This document shows positions 1 to 8,241 of a stretch of DNA of 64,000 nucleotides, piece by piece (the stretch's first letter is position 1; each line of letters starts with the position of its first letter). Both the position numbers and the translations under genes were made by a program. Origin of the DNA: LMUY01 sp964247705 (GTDB lineage Bacteria > Pseudomonadota > Alphaproteobacteria > Acetobacterales > Acetobacteraceae); contig CAXTVQ010000002.1 of NCBI GenBank assembly GCA_964247705.1, positions 62,001-126,000 on the forward strand. The letters run 5' to 3'. Under the pieces are notes generated by a model. That model was not told the DNA's origin, did not search any database, and saw only the letters and a list, made by a program, of their open reading frames with translations.

Positions 1-1
1 C

Positions 2-337
2 GGCATCCGCGGCACGCCCACGCTCGGCGCCTACGGCATCAGCAAGGCGGCGGACACGGCCATCGTGCGCAACCTGGCAGTGGAATGGGGGGCGAAGAAC
101 ATCCGCGCCAACTGCATCGCCCCCGGCCTGGTGAAGACCGACTTCGCCCGCGCCCTTTGGGAGGATCCGGCGGTGCTGAAGAAGCGGGTCAAGGACAGCC
201 CGCTCCCCCGCATCGGCGAGCCGGACGAAATCGCCGGTGCGGCGATCTTCCTGGCCAGCCCCGCCGGCAGCTTCACGACGGGGCAGACCTTCGTGATCGA
301 CGGCGGCGTCACCATCGGCGGCGCCGCGCTGGAATGA
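2..337 (+). CDS. Short-chain dehydrogenase/reductase, C-terminal part
   Basis: This is the last ~111 residues of an SDR-family NAD(P)-dependent oxidoreductase; the gene runs in from before base 1. The visible reading frame begins with the active-site segment containing Y-G-I-S-K, which is the YxxxK catalytic pair of classical SDRs. The usual family tail follows: N-C-I-A-P-G, the variable substrate-binding region, and the closing F-x-x-G-Q-x-F-V-I-D-G-G segment. The Rossmann NAD(P)-binding half lies outside the window, so substrate and cofactor cannot be judged. The gene precedes an acyl-CoA-associated phosphotransferase on the same strand, which suggests lipid or acyl-CoA metabolism. Family assignment is secure; specific function is unknown. 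Confidence 0.9.
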   Translation, partial: GIRGTPTLGAYGISKAADTAIVRNLAVEWGAKNIRANCIAPGLVKTDFARALWEDPAVLKKRVKDSPLPRIGEPDEIAGAAIFLASPAGSFTTGQTFVIDGGVTIGGAALE

Positions 338-347
338 CCTCGACCTT

Positions 348-374
348 CCCTCTCCCGTCCTTCGCGGGGGAGGG
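348..374. repeat. REP-like hairpin after the SDR gene
   Basis: An imperfect 10-bp stem (CCCTCTCCCG / CGGGGGAGGG, one mismatch) with a 7-nt loop sits 11 nt after the SDR stop codon. It continues into a GGGGTGAGGG tail, a pattern common in intergenic repeats of high-GC proteobacteria. It has no T-run, so if it ends transcription it does so weakly. Confidence 0.45.
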
Positions 375-422
375 CCGGGGTGAGGGCCCGACCAACCCGC
401 ACCAAGCTGGGCCAAAGCAAGC

Positions 423-1478
423 ATGACCGCGACAGACACGACCCTCGGCGCCCCCCGCCTCGTCCCGCCACTGGACAACCACCGCCTCGATGAAGCGCGC
501 CTTGCCAAGTATCTCGCGGCCAACCTCCCGGGCTTCGCCGGGCCCCTCACCGTCCGCCAATTCCAGGGCGGACAGTCCAACCCGACCTTCCACCTGCACA
601 CGCCGGGCGCCGAGTACGTGCTGCGCAAGAAGCCGCCCGGCACCCTGTTGCCTTCCGCCCACGCCGTTGACCGGGAATACGCCGTGCAGTCCGCCCTCGC
701 CGGCAGCGCCGTCCCCGTCGCCCCGATGCGGCTGCTGTGCCGGGACGACGGCGTGATCGGCACGATGTTCTACGTCATGGACTACCTGCCCGGCCGCGTC
801 TTCGCCGACCGCACCCTCGCCGGCCTCTCCGCCTCCGACCGGGCCGCGATGTACGACGACATGAACCGCGTCATGGCGGCCCTGCACGCCGTGGACTGGC
901 AGGCAGCCGGACTCGCCGGGTTCGGCCGGCCGCAAGCCTATGTCGCCCGCCAGATCGACCGCTGGAGCCGCCAATACGTCGCGTCCAACACCGGCGACGT
1001 GCCGGAGATGGACCGGCTGATGGCTTGGCTTCCCGCCAACGCCCCGGCCGCGGACGAGACGGCCATCGCGCACGGCGATTTCCGCCTCGGCAACCTGATC
1101 TTCCACCCCACCGAGCCCCGGGTGCTGGCCGTGCTGGACTGGGAGCTGTCCACGCTCGGGCACCCGCTGGCAGACCTCGCCTACAACTGCATCCCGTGGC
1201 GCCTGCCGGTGGCGATGGAGGGTCTGCTCGGCGCCGACGCACCCGGCATCCCGGCCGAGGCCGAGTACGTCGCCGCGTATTGCCGCCGCACCGGCCGGGC
1301 GGGCGTGCCGGAGCTCGACTTCTTCGTTGTGTTCTCGTTGTTCCGCTGGGCCGCAATCGCCGCCGGCGTTTACCGCAGGGCACTGGACGGCAACGCCGCG
1401 GACGCCCGGGCGATGACGATCGGCAACAAGTTCAAGGTGCTCGCGGAGGCTGCCTGGCGGTTGGCTGAGACGCTTTAG
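423..1478 (+). CDS. Phosphotransferase family protein (APH-like, acyl-CoA-associated)
   Basis: This 351-residue protein has an aminoglycoside-phosphotransferase/choline-kinase fold. The N-terminal lobe has the nucleotide-binding strand pattern F-Q-G-G-Q-S-N-P-T and an invariant-type lysine in L-R-K-K-P. The C-terminal lobe has the catalytic loop H-G-D-F-R-L-G-N near residue 218 and the metal-binding D-W-E about 20 residues later, followed by S-T-L-G-H-P-L-A-D-L. This version matches the subgroup fused to or encoded beside acyl-CoA dehydrogenases (ACAD10/11-like), which are implicated in phosphorylating hydroxyacyl-CoA intermediates; antibiotic resistance is not implied. It starts 85 nt after the SDR stop codon, on the same strand. 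The start ATG lies just after a REP-like hairpin. Confidence 0.88.
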   Translation: MTATDTTLGAPRLVPPLDNHRLDEARLAKYLAANLPGFAGPLTVRQFQGGQSNPTFHLHTPGAEYVLRKKPPGTLLPSAHAVDREYAVQSALAGSAVPVAPMRLLCRDDGVIGTMFYVMDYLPGRVFADRTLAGLSASDRAAMYDDMNRVMAALHAVDWQAAGLAGFGRPQAYVARQIDRWSRQYVASNTGDVPEMDRLMAWLPANAPAADETAIAHGDFRLGNLIFHPTEPRVLAVLDWELSTLGHPLADLAYNCIPWRLPVAMEGLLGADAPGIPAEAEYVAAYCRRTGRAGVPELDFFVVFSLFRWAAIAAGVYRRALDGNAADARAMTIGNKFKVLAEAAWRLAETL

Positions 1479-1562
1479 CGCTGCTAAGTAAGTTGTTCTA
1501 GCGACACCTTTTAAGTCCGATCTGTGGCACAACCTGCGGCGATGAACCCTTCGAGGACGCTG

Positions 1563-3098
1563 ATGAATTCCACTCGCGCGTTGCTGCCTGCTCTCGGCAT
1601 GGTCTTCGCGCTGGGCGGAGCGGCCACCGCCCAAACCTCACCCACGCCCGCTCAACCGCTGCCTCCCCCCTCGCCGAGCCAGGCGGCGGCGCTGGAACAG
1701 CAGATCACCGAGTGGCTGACGTCGGTCACCGCCGGCATGGTCACGATGCCGCCGCGGCCGGTCGAGTTCCAACCCGAGGCCGACCACTACAACATCCGCG
1801 TGCCGCTGGCGCCGCTCGCCGGCCAGATTGACCCGGCGGACGCCGCTTTCACCGGCAAGGCCCGCCAGCTCGACGGCACGCGCTGGTCGTTGGACGATCA
1901 GCAGTTCCCGCCCAACCTGACGATCAAGACGACCGAGACCGTCGCAGACCCCCCGGATCCGACCAACCCGAACCCGGCCGGCACCCACACGCAAGACGTC
2001 ACGTACCGCATCAAGCTCGGCCAGCAGGATCTGCACAGCATCTTCGACACCAGCCTTGGCACGCCCACGACCAGCGGCGGCACCGTCATGTCCGTCGACC
2101 TCGAGAAGGAGGGTGGGACCGGCGCCTCGCTGACCCACATCGGCCAGGTCAGCACACAAACGAGCACCCGGCCGGTGGACGCTTCGCGCGCGGACGTGCT
2201 GTCGGACGCGACGGCGCAGGATTACAGCGTCCAGACCGACATGCCGGATGGCACGCAGTTCTCGGTGCGGGCGGAACGGCTGCATGTCGTCTCCACCCTC
2301 TCCGGCCTGGCCCATGACCAGTTGGTGCCGGTGTTCCGGCTGCTCGGCCAAACCGGGACGATGCTGAAGGAAGCCGGCAGCGCTGACGCAGGCGGGCCGA
2401 CGGCGGCGCAAAAGGCCGCGCTGCACGACATGCTGCAGAAAGCCCGCGACATCCTGACCGGGGTCAATCTCGACGAGTCGATCGAGGGCGCCAAGTTCGA
2501 GCTGTCCGGCAACTCAGGTTCCGTCAAACGGGCCGAGATCGACATCGCTGGCGATGCGCCGGCCGAGGCACTCTCCGCCTCGATGGCGATCACGCTGGAC
2601 GGCTTGGTGCTGGACGACCTGCCGCCCACCATCGCCGCCTACGTGCCGTCGCACTTCGCCATCCGTCCCACATTGTCGAACCTGAACGTGGCCGCGCTGA
2701 CGCAGATGGGGCTGGACGCCACCGCCCCCGTCCCCGACGGACAGCCAGCGCCTCACCCCGATATCGCGTCGTTGTTCGCCAATGGGGGGATCAAGTTCGG
2801 CTTCGACTCGCTGGCTCTGGATGTGGTCGGAACCCATCTCAGCGGAACCGGCAGCTTCACCAGCACCGGCCCGAAGAGCATCAACGGCGAAGCCGACTTC
2901 ACCGCCCGCGGACTCGACGCACTGATCGCCAAGGCCCAGTCGGACCCGATGCTGCAGCAGGCGGTGCCGGTCGTGATCTTCCTCAAGGGCATCGCCCGCA
3001 CCACGGGGGACCAGGCCGTCTGGCAGGTCACCGTGAGCAACGCGAAGGTCCTGGTGAACGGCGTGGACCTGTCGGCCCTGGCCGGGGGCATGCGCTGA
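1563..3098 (+). CDS. Secreted DUF2125-like protein
   Basis: This 511-residue exported protein has a clear signal peptide (basic MNSTR, hydrophobic ALLPALGMVFALGG, cleavage near ATAQ). In-frame starts lie upstream at 1524 (GTG) and 1542, but the ATG at 1563 is preceded by a GAGGA ribosome-binding site and gives a clean signal sequence. The mature part begins with a Pro-rich stretch. Long beta-rich repeats follow, resembling the alphaproteobacterial DUF2125 family: alternating I-D-I-A-G-D and L-D-G-L-V-L-D-D type strands, as in AsmA/YdgA-like periplasmic proteins. No catalytic motif is visible. A role in the periplasm or envelope is inferred only from the signal peptide and fold style. The family call is from memory of the pattern and is moderate. 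Confidence 0.7.
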   Translation: MNSTRALLPALGMVFALGGAATAQTSPTPAQPLPPPSPSQAAALEQQITEWLTSVTAGMVTMPPRPVEFQPEADHYNIRVPLAPLAGQIDPADAAFTGKARQLDGTRWSLDDQQFPPNLTIKTTETVADPPDPTNPNPAGTHTQDVTYRIKLGQQDLHSIFDTSLGTPTTSGGTVMSVDLEKEGGTGASLTHIGQVSTQTSTRPVDASRADVLSDATAQDYSVQTDMPDGTQFSVRAERLHVVSTLSGLAHDQLVPVFRLLGQTGTMLKEAGSADAGGPTAAQKAALHDMLQKARDILTGVNLDESIEGAKFELSGNSGSVKRAEIDIAGDAPAEALSASMAITLDGLVLDDLPPTIAAYVPSHFAIRPTLSNLNVAALTQMGLDATAPVPDGQPAPHPDIASLFANGGIKFGFDSLALDVVGTHLSGTGSFTSTGPKSINGEADFTARGLDALIAKAQSDPMLQQAVPVVIFLKGIARTTGDQAVWQVTVSNAKVLVNGVDLSALAGGMR

Positions 3099-3107
3099 CG
3101 CGCGCAC

Positions 3108-3851
3108 ATGGCCACGATAGACGAGGTCGTGGCCGAGAAGAAAGCAGCACTCGATAGGCTGCGGCCGGTCTCACCCGAGGGATTGGCCGCGTTGTCCGCC
3201 TGGTACGACGTAGAATTGACCTACTCGTCCAATGCCATCGAGGGCAACACCCTCACCCGCTCGGAGACGGCCATCGTGCTGGAAAAAGGCATCACGGTCG
3301 CTGGCAAACCCCTGAAAGACCATATGGAAGCCGTGGGGCACAGGGACGCGCTCGGCTACGTGCGCCAGCTCGCGGCGACGGCCGAACCGATCCGGGAAAA
3401 CGACGTGCGGCAGATCCATGCGTTGGTCGTGGGCCGGGTCGATCCGCAAGGCGCCGGCCGCTACGCCGATCACCAACGCCTGATCTCCGGAACACCGTAT
3501 GTACCGCCGACGCCGGCAGCCTCACGTCCTCTCATGGGAGATTTCGGACGATGGTTGTCCATCGCACCCGCGACGGCGGAAACGGCGGTCAGCGCACACG
3601 AACGGCTCGTCACGATCCACCCTTTCGCGGACGGCAATGGACGTACCGCGCGGTTGCTGATGAACCTTGCACTCATGCGCGGCGGCTACCCGCCCATCGT
3701 GATCGGCCCGGAACACCGGTCCAGCTACATGGATAGCCTGCAAGCTTTCCAAGTCGGGAGGGATGCGCAACCATACCGGGACTTCATGACCGACCGGCTC
3801 AGCGCCAGCCTGGAACACTACCTCACCATACTCGAGCGAAGCCGGTCCTAG
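3108..3851 (+). CDS. Fic family protein (probable AMP-transferase)
   Basis: This 247-residue protein is a stand-alone Fic domain. The active-site loop H-P-F-A-D-G-N-G-R-T-A-R is complete: catalytic His, phosphate-binding G-N-G and the Arg pair all fit an AMPylation-competent enzyme. The N-terminal helix carries S-N-A-I-E-G, matching the (S/T)xxxE(G/N) auto-inhibitory motif, so this is a class II Fic protein that would be held inactive until that helix is displaced. No toxin/antitoxin partner such as FicA lies beside it, which fits self-inhibition. It begins 10 nt after the preceding stop codon. The target protein cannot be inferred. Confidence 0.92.
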   Translation: MATIDEVVAEKKAALDRLRPVSPEGLAALSAWYDVELTYSSNAIEGNTLTRSETAIVLEKGITVAGKPLKDHMEAVGHRDALGYVRQLAATAEPIRENDVRQIHALVVGRVDPQGAGRYADHQRLISGTPYVPPTPAASRPLMGDFGRWLSIAPATAETAVSAHERLVTIHPFADGNGRTARLLMNLALMRGGYPPIVIGPEHRSSYMDSLQAFQVGRDAQPYRDFMTDRLSASLEHYLTILERSRS

Positions 3852-3866
3852 CGTGGGTTCGAGTGT

Positions 3867-4226
3867 CTACGCTGCCAGATACGCCAGCAGCATCACGACC
3901 CCGCCCACCGCCAAGGTCGCATGCACACCGAGCGTAAGCATCGACGGTGCGCGCCGACGCAACCCCGCTACGAACACCAGCGACCCGAGCAAGACGGCCC
4001 CCGCCAGGAACCCGGCCGCCACATAGCCGAACGACCCGGCGCCCTCCGCCACCCCGCGCGCCGGCCCGCCCAACCCGGCCAGCAGCAACACGAAGCCGGC
4101 TGCCCCTAAGCCGCCATGCAGCCACCCCGGCCACCGGCGGTGCACCGGCGACACCTGCGTCAGCACGATCAGCACCAACCCACCCGCCGCCGCCAAGCTC
4201 ACCAGCCAGGCGGACGCAGTCAGCAT
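3867..4226 (-). CDS. Small four-helix membrane protein of unknown function
   Basis: This 119-residue, very hydrophobic protein has about four predicted membrane helices (roughly residues 5-24, 35-52, 66-88 and 95-117), short charged loops (HRRW, GLRRRAP) and no signal for export. Its ATG follows the mfd stop codon directly (TGA then ATG, no gap), so it is probably translated by coupling with mfd as the last gene of the sdhE-mfd unit. I do not recognise a family. Its end faces the Fic gene, which converges from the other strand. Confidence 0.7.
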   Translation of the reverse strand: MLTASAWLVSLAAAGGLVLIVLTQVSPVHRRWPGWLHGGLGAAGFVLLLAGLGGPARGVAEGAGSFGYVAAGFLAGAVLLGSLVFVAGLRRRAPSMLTLGVHATLAVGGVVMLLAYLAA

Positions 4227-7200
4227 TCAGGCAGCCTGGGCCTGCGTCGCGATCCGGTTCAGGCTACGCAGCACCTCCCGCGCCGTCTTGATCCGATCGC
4301 CCACTTCCATCTCCCGCGAGATCGCCAGCTTGTGGTCCGGGCGCAGGCGGATCGGCTGCTTCTGGGTGCCGAGCCACGCCACCAGGCCGCCCGGGTTGCC
4401 GAACGAATTGCCGCGGAACTGCAGCACCATGCCCTTCGGCCCCGCCTCCACCTTCTCCACGCCCGCCTCGCGGCAGGCCCGCTTCAGCGCCACGACCTGG
4501 AGCAGGTTGTCCACCTCGTCCGGCAACGCACCGAACCGGTCCACCAGTTCGGCCGCCATCGCCTCGCTCTCGCCGTCCGAGGCCAGGCTGCCGATACGCC
4601 GGTACAAACCCAGCCGCACCGGCAGGTCCCGCACATAGGTCTCCGGGATCAGCACCGGCAGCCCGAGCGAGATGTTGGGCGTCCAGTCCCGGTCCTCGGA
4701 TTTGCGTCGCCCGCGCTCGGCCCGCATCTCGGACACCGCGTCCTCCAGCATCTGCTGATACAGCTCGATGCCGACCTCGCGGATGTGCCCGCTCTGCTCG
4801 TCGCCGAGCAGGTTGCCTGCGCCGCGGATGTCCAAATCGTGCGACGCCAGCGTGAACCCGGCGCCCAGCGTGTCCAGCGTCTGCATCACGTTCAGCCGCT
4901 TCTCCGCCGCCGCCGACAGCCGGTGCTGCGACGGCCAGGTCAGGTACGCATACCCCCGCTGCTTCCCCCGCCCGACCCGGCCGCGAAGCTGATAGAGCTG
5001 CCCCAGCCCGAACATGTCCGCCCGGTAGATGATCAGCGTGTTCACCGCCGGCATGTCCAGCCCGGATTCCACGATGTTGGTGGACAGCAGGATGTCGTAT
5101 TTGCCGTCGCCGAACTCGGTCATCACCCGCTCGAGTTCGGTCGGCGCCAGGCGGCCATGCGCCTGGGTGATCTTGGCCTCCGGCACGATCTCGCGCAGCC
5201 GGGTGGCCATCCGGTCCATGTCCTCCAGCCGCGGCACCACGCAGAACACCTGCCCGCCGCGGAACCGCTCGCGCTGGATCGCCTCGCGCGCCACCACGCC
5301 GTCGAACGGCATGATGAAGGTGCGCACCGCCAGCCGGTCCACCGGCGGGGTGGCGATCAGGCTCATCTCCCGCACCCCGGTCAGCGCCAGTTGCAGCGTG
5401 CGCGGGATCGGGGTTGCCGACAGCGTCAGCACGTGCACGTCCGCCTTCAGCGCCTTCAGCTTCTCCTTGTGGGAGACGCCGAAATGCTGCTCCTCGTCCA
5501 CGATCAGCAGGCCGAGATCGGCGAACTCGATCCCCTTGGCCAACAGCGCGTGGGTGCCGACCACGATGTTGATGCTGCCATCGGCCATCCCGCGCTTGAC
5601 CTCGGCCGCGTCCTTCACCGTCACCATGCGGCTGAGCTGGCCAACCTTCACCGGCAGCCCCTCGAACCGCTTGGTGAAGGTGCGGTAGTGCTGGCGGGCA
5701 AGCAGCGTTGTCGGCACCACCACCGCCACCTGCGCCCCGCTGATCGCGGCCACGAAGGCAGCGCGCAACGCAACTTCGGTCTTGCCGAAGCCCACGTCGC
5801 CGCAGATCAGCCGGTCCATCGGGCGCCCGGCCGCCAGGTCCTCCAACACGTCGGCGATGGCGCGCGCCTGGTCCTCGGTCTCGGAGAACGGGAAGCGGGC
5901 GCAGAACTCGTCCCACGCACCCTCCTGCGGCGTCAGGCTGGTGGCATCCCGCACCCGGCGGGCGGCCGCCGTGCGGATCAGCTCGCCCGCCATGTCCTTG
6001 ATGCGCTGCTTCATCCGCGCCTTGCGGCTCTGCCAAGAAGCGCCGCCCAGCTTGTCCAGCGTGGCCCCGCCATCCGCGCCGAAGCGGCTCAGCATCTCGA
6101 TGTTCTCGACGGGGAGAAACAGCTTGTCGTTGCCGTCATACAGCAGACGCAAACAATCGTGCCGCGCGCCGCCCACCTCCAGCGTGGTCAGCCCGTCGTA
6201 GCGCGCGATGCCGTGGTCCTGGTGCACGACCAGGTCGCCCTCGGCGATCTCGGTGGCCTCCGCGATGAACTGGTCGGCCCGCTTGCGGCGGCGCGGCGGC
6301 CGGCTGATGCGCTCGCCCAGCAGGTCCTGCTCGCCGACCAGGCCGATGTCGTCCCCCAGGAAGCCGCGCTCGACCCCCAGCGTGACCAGCACGATGTGGT
6401 CGCGCGGCGCCACCCGCACCTTTTGCCAGGTCTCCGCCACATGGGCGCGCAGCCCGTTCTCCCGCAGCAGATTGGCCAGCCGTTCGCGCGAGCCCCTGGT
6501 CCAGGCGGCGACCACCGTCCGGCGGCGTTGCGACTGCCACCCGGTGTGCTGCTCCCCAAGTTGCTTGAACATCTCCGGGTTGGCGTGGGCGCCGGACTGG
6601 GTGAACAAGGGCCCCGGGCGCCCGCCGGCGTCGATTCCGGCTTGCGCCTCGTCCTTGGCGTACGGGCTGAACAGGAACAGCGGGCCCTGGGCCAGCATCT
6701 CGTCCCACTCCGCCCGGTCCAGGTACAACCGGTCCGGCGGCAACGGCCGGTACGGCACTTCGCCGTCCCGCGGCGGCAGCTTGCGCGCGTTCGAATGGTC
6801 CGCGATCATCTCCAGCCGCGCGGTGAGCACGTCCTCCGCCAGATTGTCCAGGCTGACGGCCGCATCCGGCAAGTAGTCGAGCAGGTTCTCCATCGTGGTG
6901 TGGAACAGCGGCGCCCAGTGCTCCATCCCCGGGTGCCGGCGGCCGTCCGAGACGCTGGCATAGATCGGGTCCTGCGCCGCACCCGGGCCGAACAGCTCGC
7001 GCCAGCCTTCGCGGAAACGGGTAACGGACGCCGGGTCGAGCGAGATTTCGGACACGGGCCGCAGCTCGAGCCGGTTGACCTTGTCGGTGGAGCGCTGGGT
7101 GGTGGCGTCGAACCGGCGGATGCTCTCCACGGTGTCGCCGAACAGGTCGAGCCGCACCGGGTCCATCTCACCCGCGGGGAAGATGTCCACGATGCCGCCG

Positions 7201-7664
7201 CGCACGGCATACTCGCCGGGTTCCATGACGGTATCGGCGCGCCCGTAGCCGTTGGCCTCCAGGAAGCGGGTGAGGTCCGCGGGTTCGATGGTGCCCCCGG
7301 TACGGACGGACAGGCTGGCGCCGCGGAACACGGCGCGCGGCGGCACCCGCTGCACCAGGGCGTTGACCGTGGTGAGCACGATCCGGGGCCGCTCCGCCGG
7401 CTCGCTCAACCGGGCGAGGCACGCGATGCGGTCCGAAACGATGGCCGGGTTGGGGGACACCCGGTCGTACGGCAGGCAGTCCCAGGCGGGAAAGCGGAGG
7501 ACCTCGACCTCGGGCGCGAAGAAGGCGAGCGCCTCGGCCAGCCGCGCCATGCGGGTGTCGTCACGGTTGACGTGGAGGATGGCGCCCTTGTGCTCGGCCC
7601 GGCGGCGGGCAAGCAGCAGCGCGTCGTAGCCCTCGGGCGCGCCGTAGATGGTGACCGCACTCAT
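4227..7664 (-). CDS. mfd: Transcription-repair coupling factor Mfd
   Basis: This 1145-residue DNA translocase removes RNA polymerase stalled at DNA lesions and recruits UvrA. The parts appear in order. First comes a UvrB-like N-terminal module with F-P-A-W-D-C-L-P-Y-D-R. A CarD-like RNA-polymerase-interacting domain follows around residues 475-540 (G-D-L-V-V-H-x-D-H-G-I-A). The Walker A motif G-D-V-G-F-G-K-T is near residue 620, and a DEEQHFG box II comes later. The TRG/helicase motif has R-G-R-V-G-R-G, and a C-terminal TRCF domain ends the protein. Length is normal for the family. Its ATG overlaps the sdhE stop codon by 4 nt (ATGA), so the two are co-translated. All motifs look intact. Confidence 0.98.
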   Translation of the reverse strand: MSAVTIYGAPEGYDALLLARRRAEHKGAILHVNRDDTRMARLAEALAFFAPEVEVLRFPAWDCLPYDRVSPNPAIVSDRIACLARLSEPAERPRIVLTTVNALVQRVPPRAVFRGASLSVRTGGTIEPADLTRFLEANGYGRADTVMEPGEYAVRGGIVDIFPAGEMDPVRLDLFGDTVESIRRFDATTQRSTDKVNRLELRPVSEISLDPASVTRFREGWRELFGPGAAQDPIYASVSDGRRHPGMEHWAPLFHTTMENLLDYLPDAAVSLDNLAEDVLTARLEMIADHSNARKLPPRDGEVPYRPLPPDRLYLDRAEWDEMLAQGPLFLFSPYAKDEAQAGIDAGGRPGPLFTQSGAHANPEMFKQLGEQHTGWQSQRRRTVVAAWTRGSRERLANLLRENGLRAHVAETWQKVRVAPRDHIVLVTLGVERGFLGDDIGLVGEQDLLGERISRPPRRRKRADQFIAEATEIAEGDLVVHQDHGIARYDGLTTLEVGGARHDCLRLLYDGNDKLFLPVENIEMLSRFGADGGATLDKLGGASWQSRKARMKQRIKDMAGELIRTAAARRVRDATSLTPQEGAWDEFCARFPFSETEDQARAIADVLEDLAAGRPMDRLICGDVGFGKTEVALRAAFVAAISGAQVAVVVPTTLLARQHYRTFTKRFEGLPVKVGQLSRMVTVKDAAEVKRGMADGSINIVVGTHALLAKGIEFADLGLLIVDEEQHFGVSHKEKLKALKADVHVLTLSATPIPRTLQLALTGVREMSLIATPPVDRLAVRTFIMPFDGVVAREAIQRERFRGGQVFCVVPRLEDMDRMATRLREIVPEAKITQAHGRLAPTELERVMTEFGDGKYDILLSTNIVESGLDMPAVNTLIIYRADMFGLGQLYQLRGRVGRGKQRGYAYLTWPSQHRLSAAAEKRLNVMQTLDTLGAGFTLASHDLDIRGAGNLLGDEQSGHIREVGIELYQQMLEDAVSEMRAERGRRKSEDRDWTPNISLGLPVLIPETYVRDLPVRLGLYRRIGSLASDGESEAMAAELVDRFGALPDEVDNLLQVVALKRACREAGVEKVEAGPKGMVLQFRGNSFGNPGGLVAWLGTQKQPIRLRPDHKLAISREMEVGDRIKTAREVLRSLNRIATQAQAA

Positions 7665-8005
7665 AGCGTGACCTTGGGCGCCGTCTCGGGAGCCTCGGCT
7701 TCGGGGGCGGTCCGGCGCGTGGCATCCAGCGCCGTTGTCGGCGGAGCCTTGGCGTGGATGGATTGGAACATGGCGCCCAGCAAAGGCGCATGCGGGCCCG
7801 GCGGGATCGGCAACCGCCCCATCAGCCAGTCGGCCAGGTCCACGTCGGGCAGGTCCATCATGGCCTCGACGGCGTCCAGTTCGGTGTCGGTGAAGGCGAG
7901 CAGGCGTGCGGCCACGTAGCCGCCGACGAGCCGGTCGGTTTCCTGGGTGCCTCGATGGGTGGCGCGGAAAAGGATGCGGCGGCGGCGCGGATCGGGTTCG
8001 GTCAT
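7661..8005 (-). CDS. sdhE: FAD assembly factor SdhE (succinate dehydrogenase flavinylation)
   Basis: This 114-residue protein belongs to the SdhE/Sdh5 family, which promotes covalent attachment of FAD to SdhA. The diagnostic R-G-T-Q-E-T-D near residue 18 corresponds to the RGxxE motif of the family, and the helical bundle ends with D-L-A-D-W-L-M-G-R. A ~30-residue Ala/Pro/Thr-rich tail beyond the usual ~85-95 residues is poorly structured. It is the first gene of a minus-strand unit with mfd (4-nt ATGA overlap). That neighbourhood is common in alphaproteobacteria, so the assignment rests on both motif and context. Confidence 0.9.
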   Translation of the reverse strand: MTEPDPRRRRILFRATHRGTQETDRLVGGYVAARLLAFTDTELDAVEAMMDLPDVDLADWLMGRLPIPPGPHAPLLGAMFQSIHAKAPPTTALDATRRTAPEAEAPETAPKVTL

Positions 8006-8241
8006 TGCGCGGTGATATAGCGGCGCTGCGGCGCGGTGTCAGCGGGGGGAGCAGGGCCGGCTGTGGATGAGATTACAGACGTCGGTTTGATGGGTGACGG
8101 TGCCGCGCCGGACCTTCGAGAACCAACCCATGGTGTTCATACGATACAGGTCGGACGCGGCGACTCGCAGGAGCACACCGCGTGGATGGCCGGAACAGGT
8201 CCGGCCACGACGACTGATCCTCCTCCGCGAGGCGACGCTGC

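Noticed and set aside
309..1634. 441-codon minus-strand open frame
   Set aside because: It covers the phosphotransferase, which has the catalytic HGD and DWE motifs on the plus strand.
4116..7919. 1267-codon plus-strand open frame across mfd
   Set aside because: It is antisense to a full set of Mfd motifs, its product is an Arg/His/Gln-rich composition typical of high-GC shadow frames, and it shows no domain.
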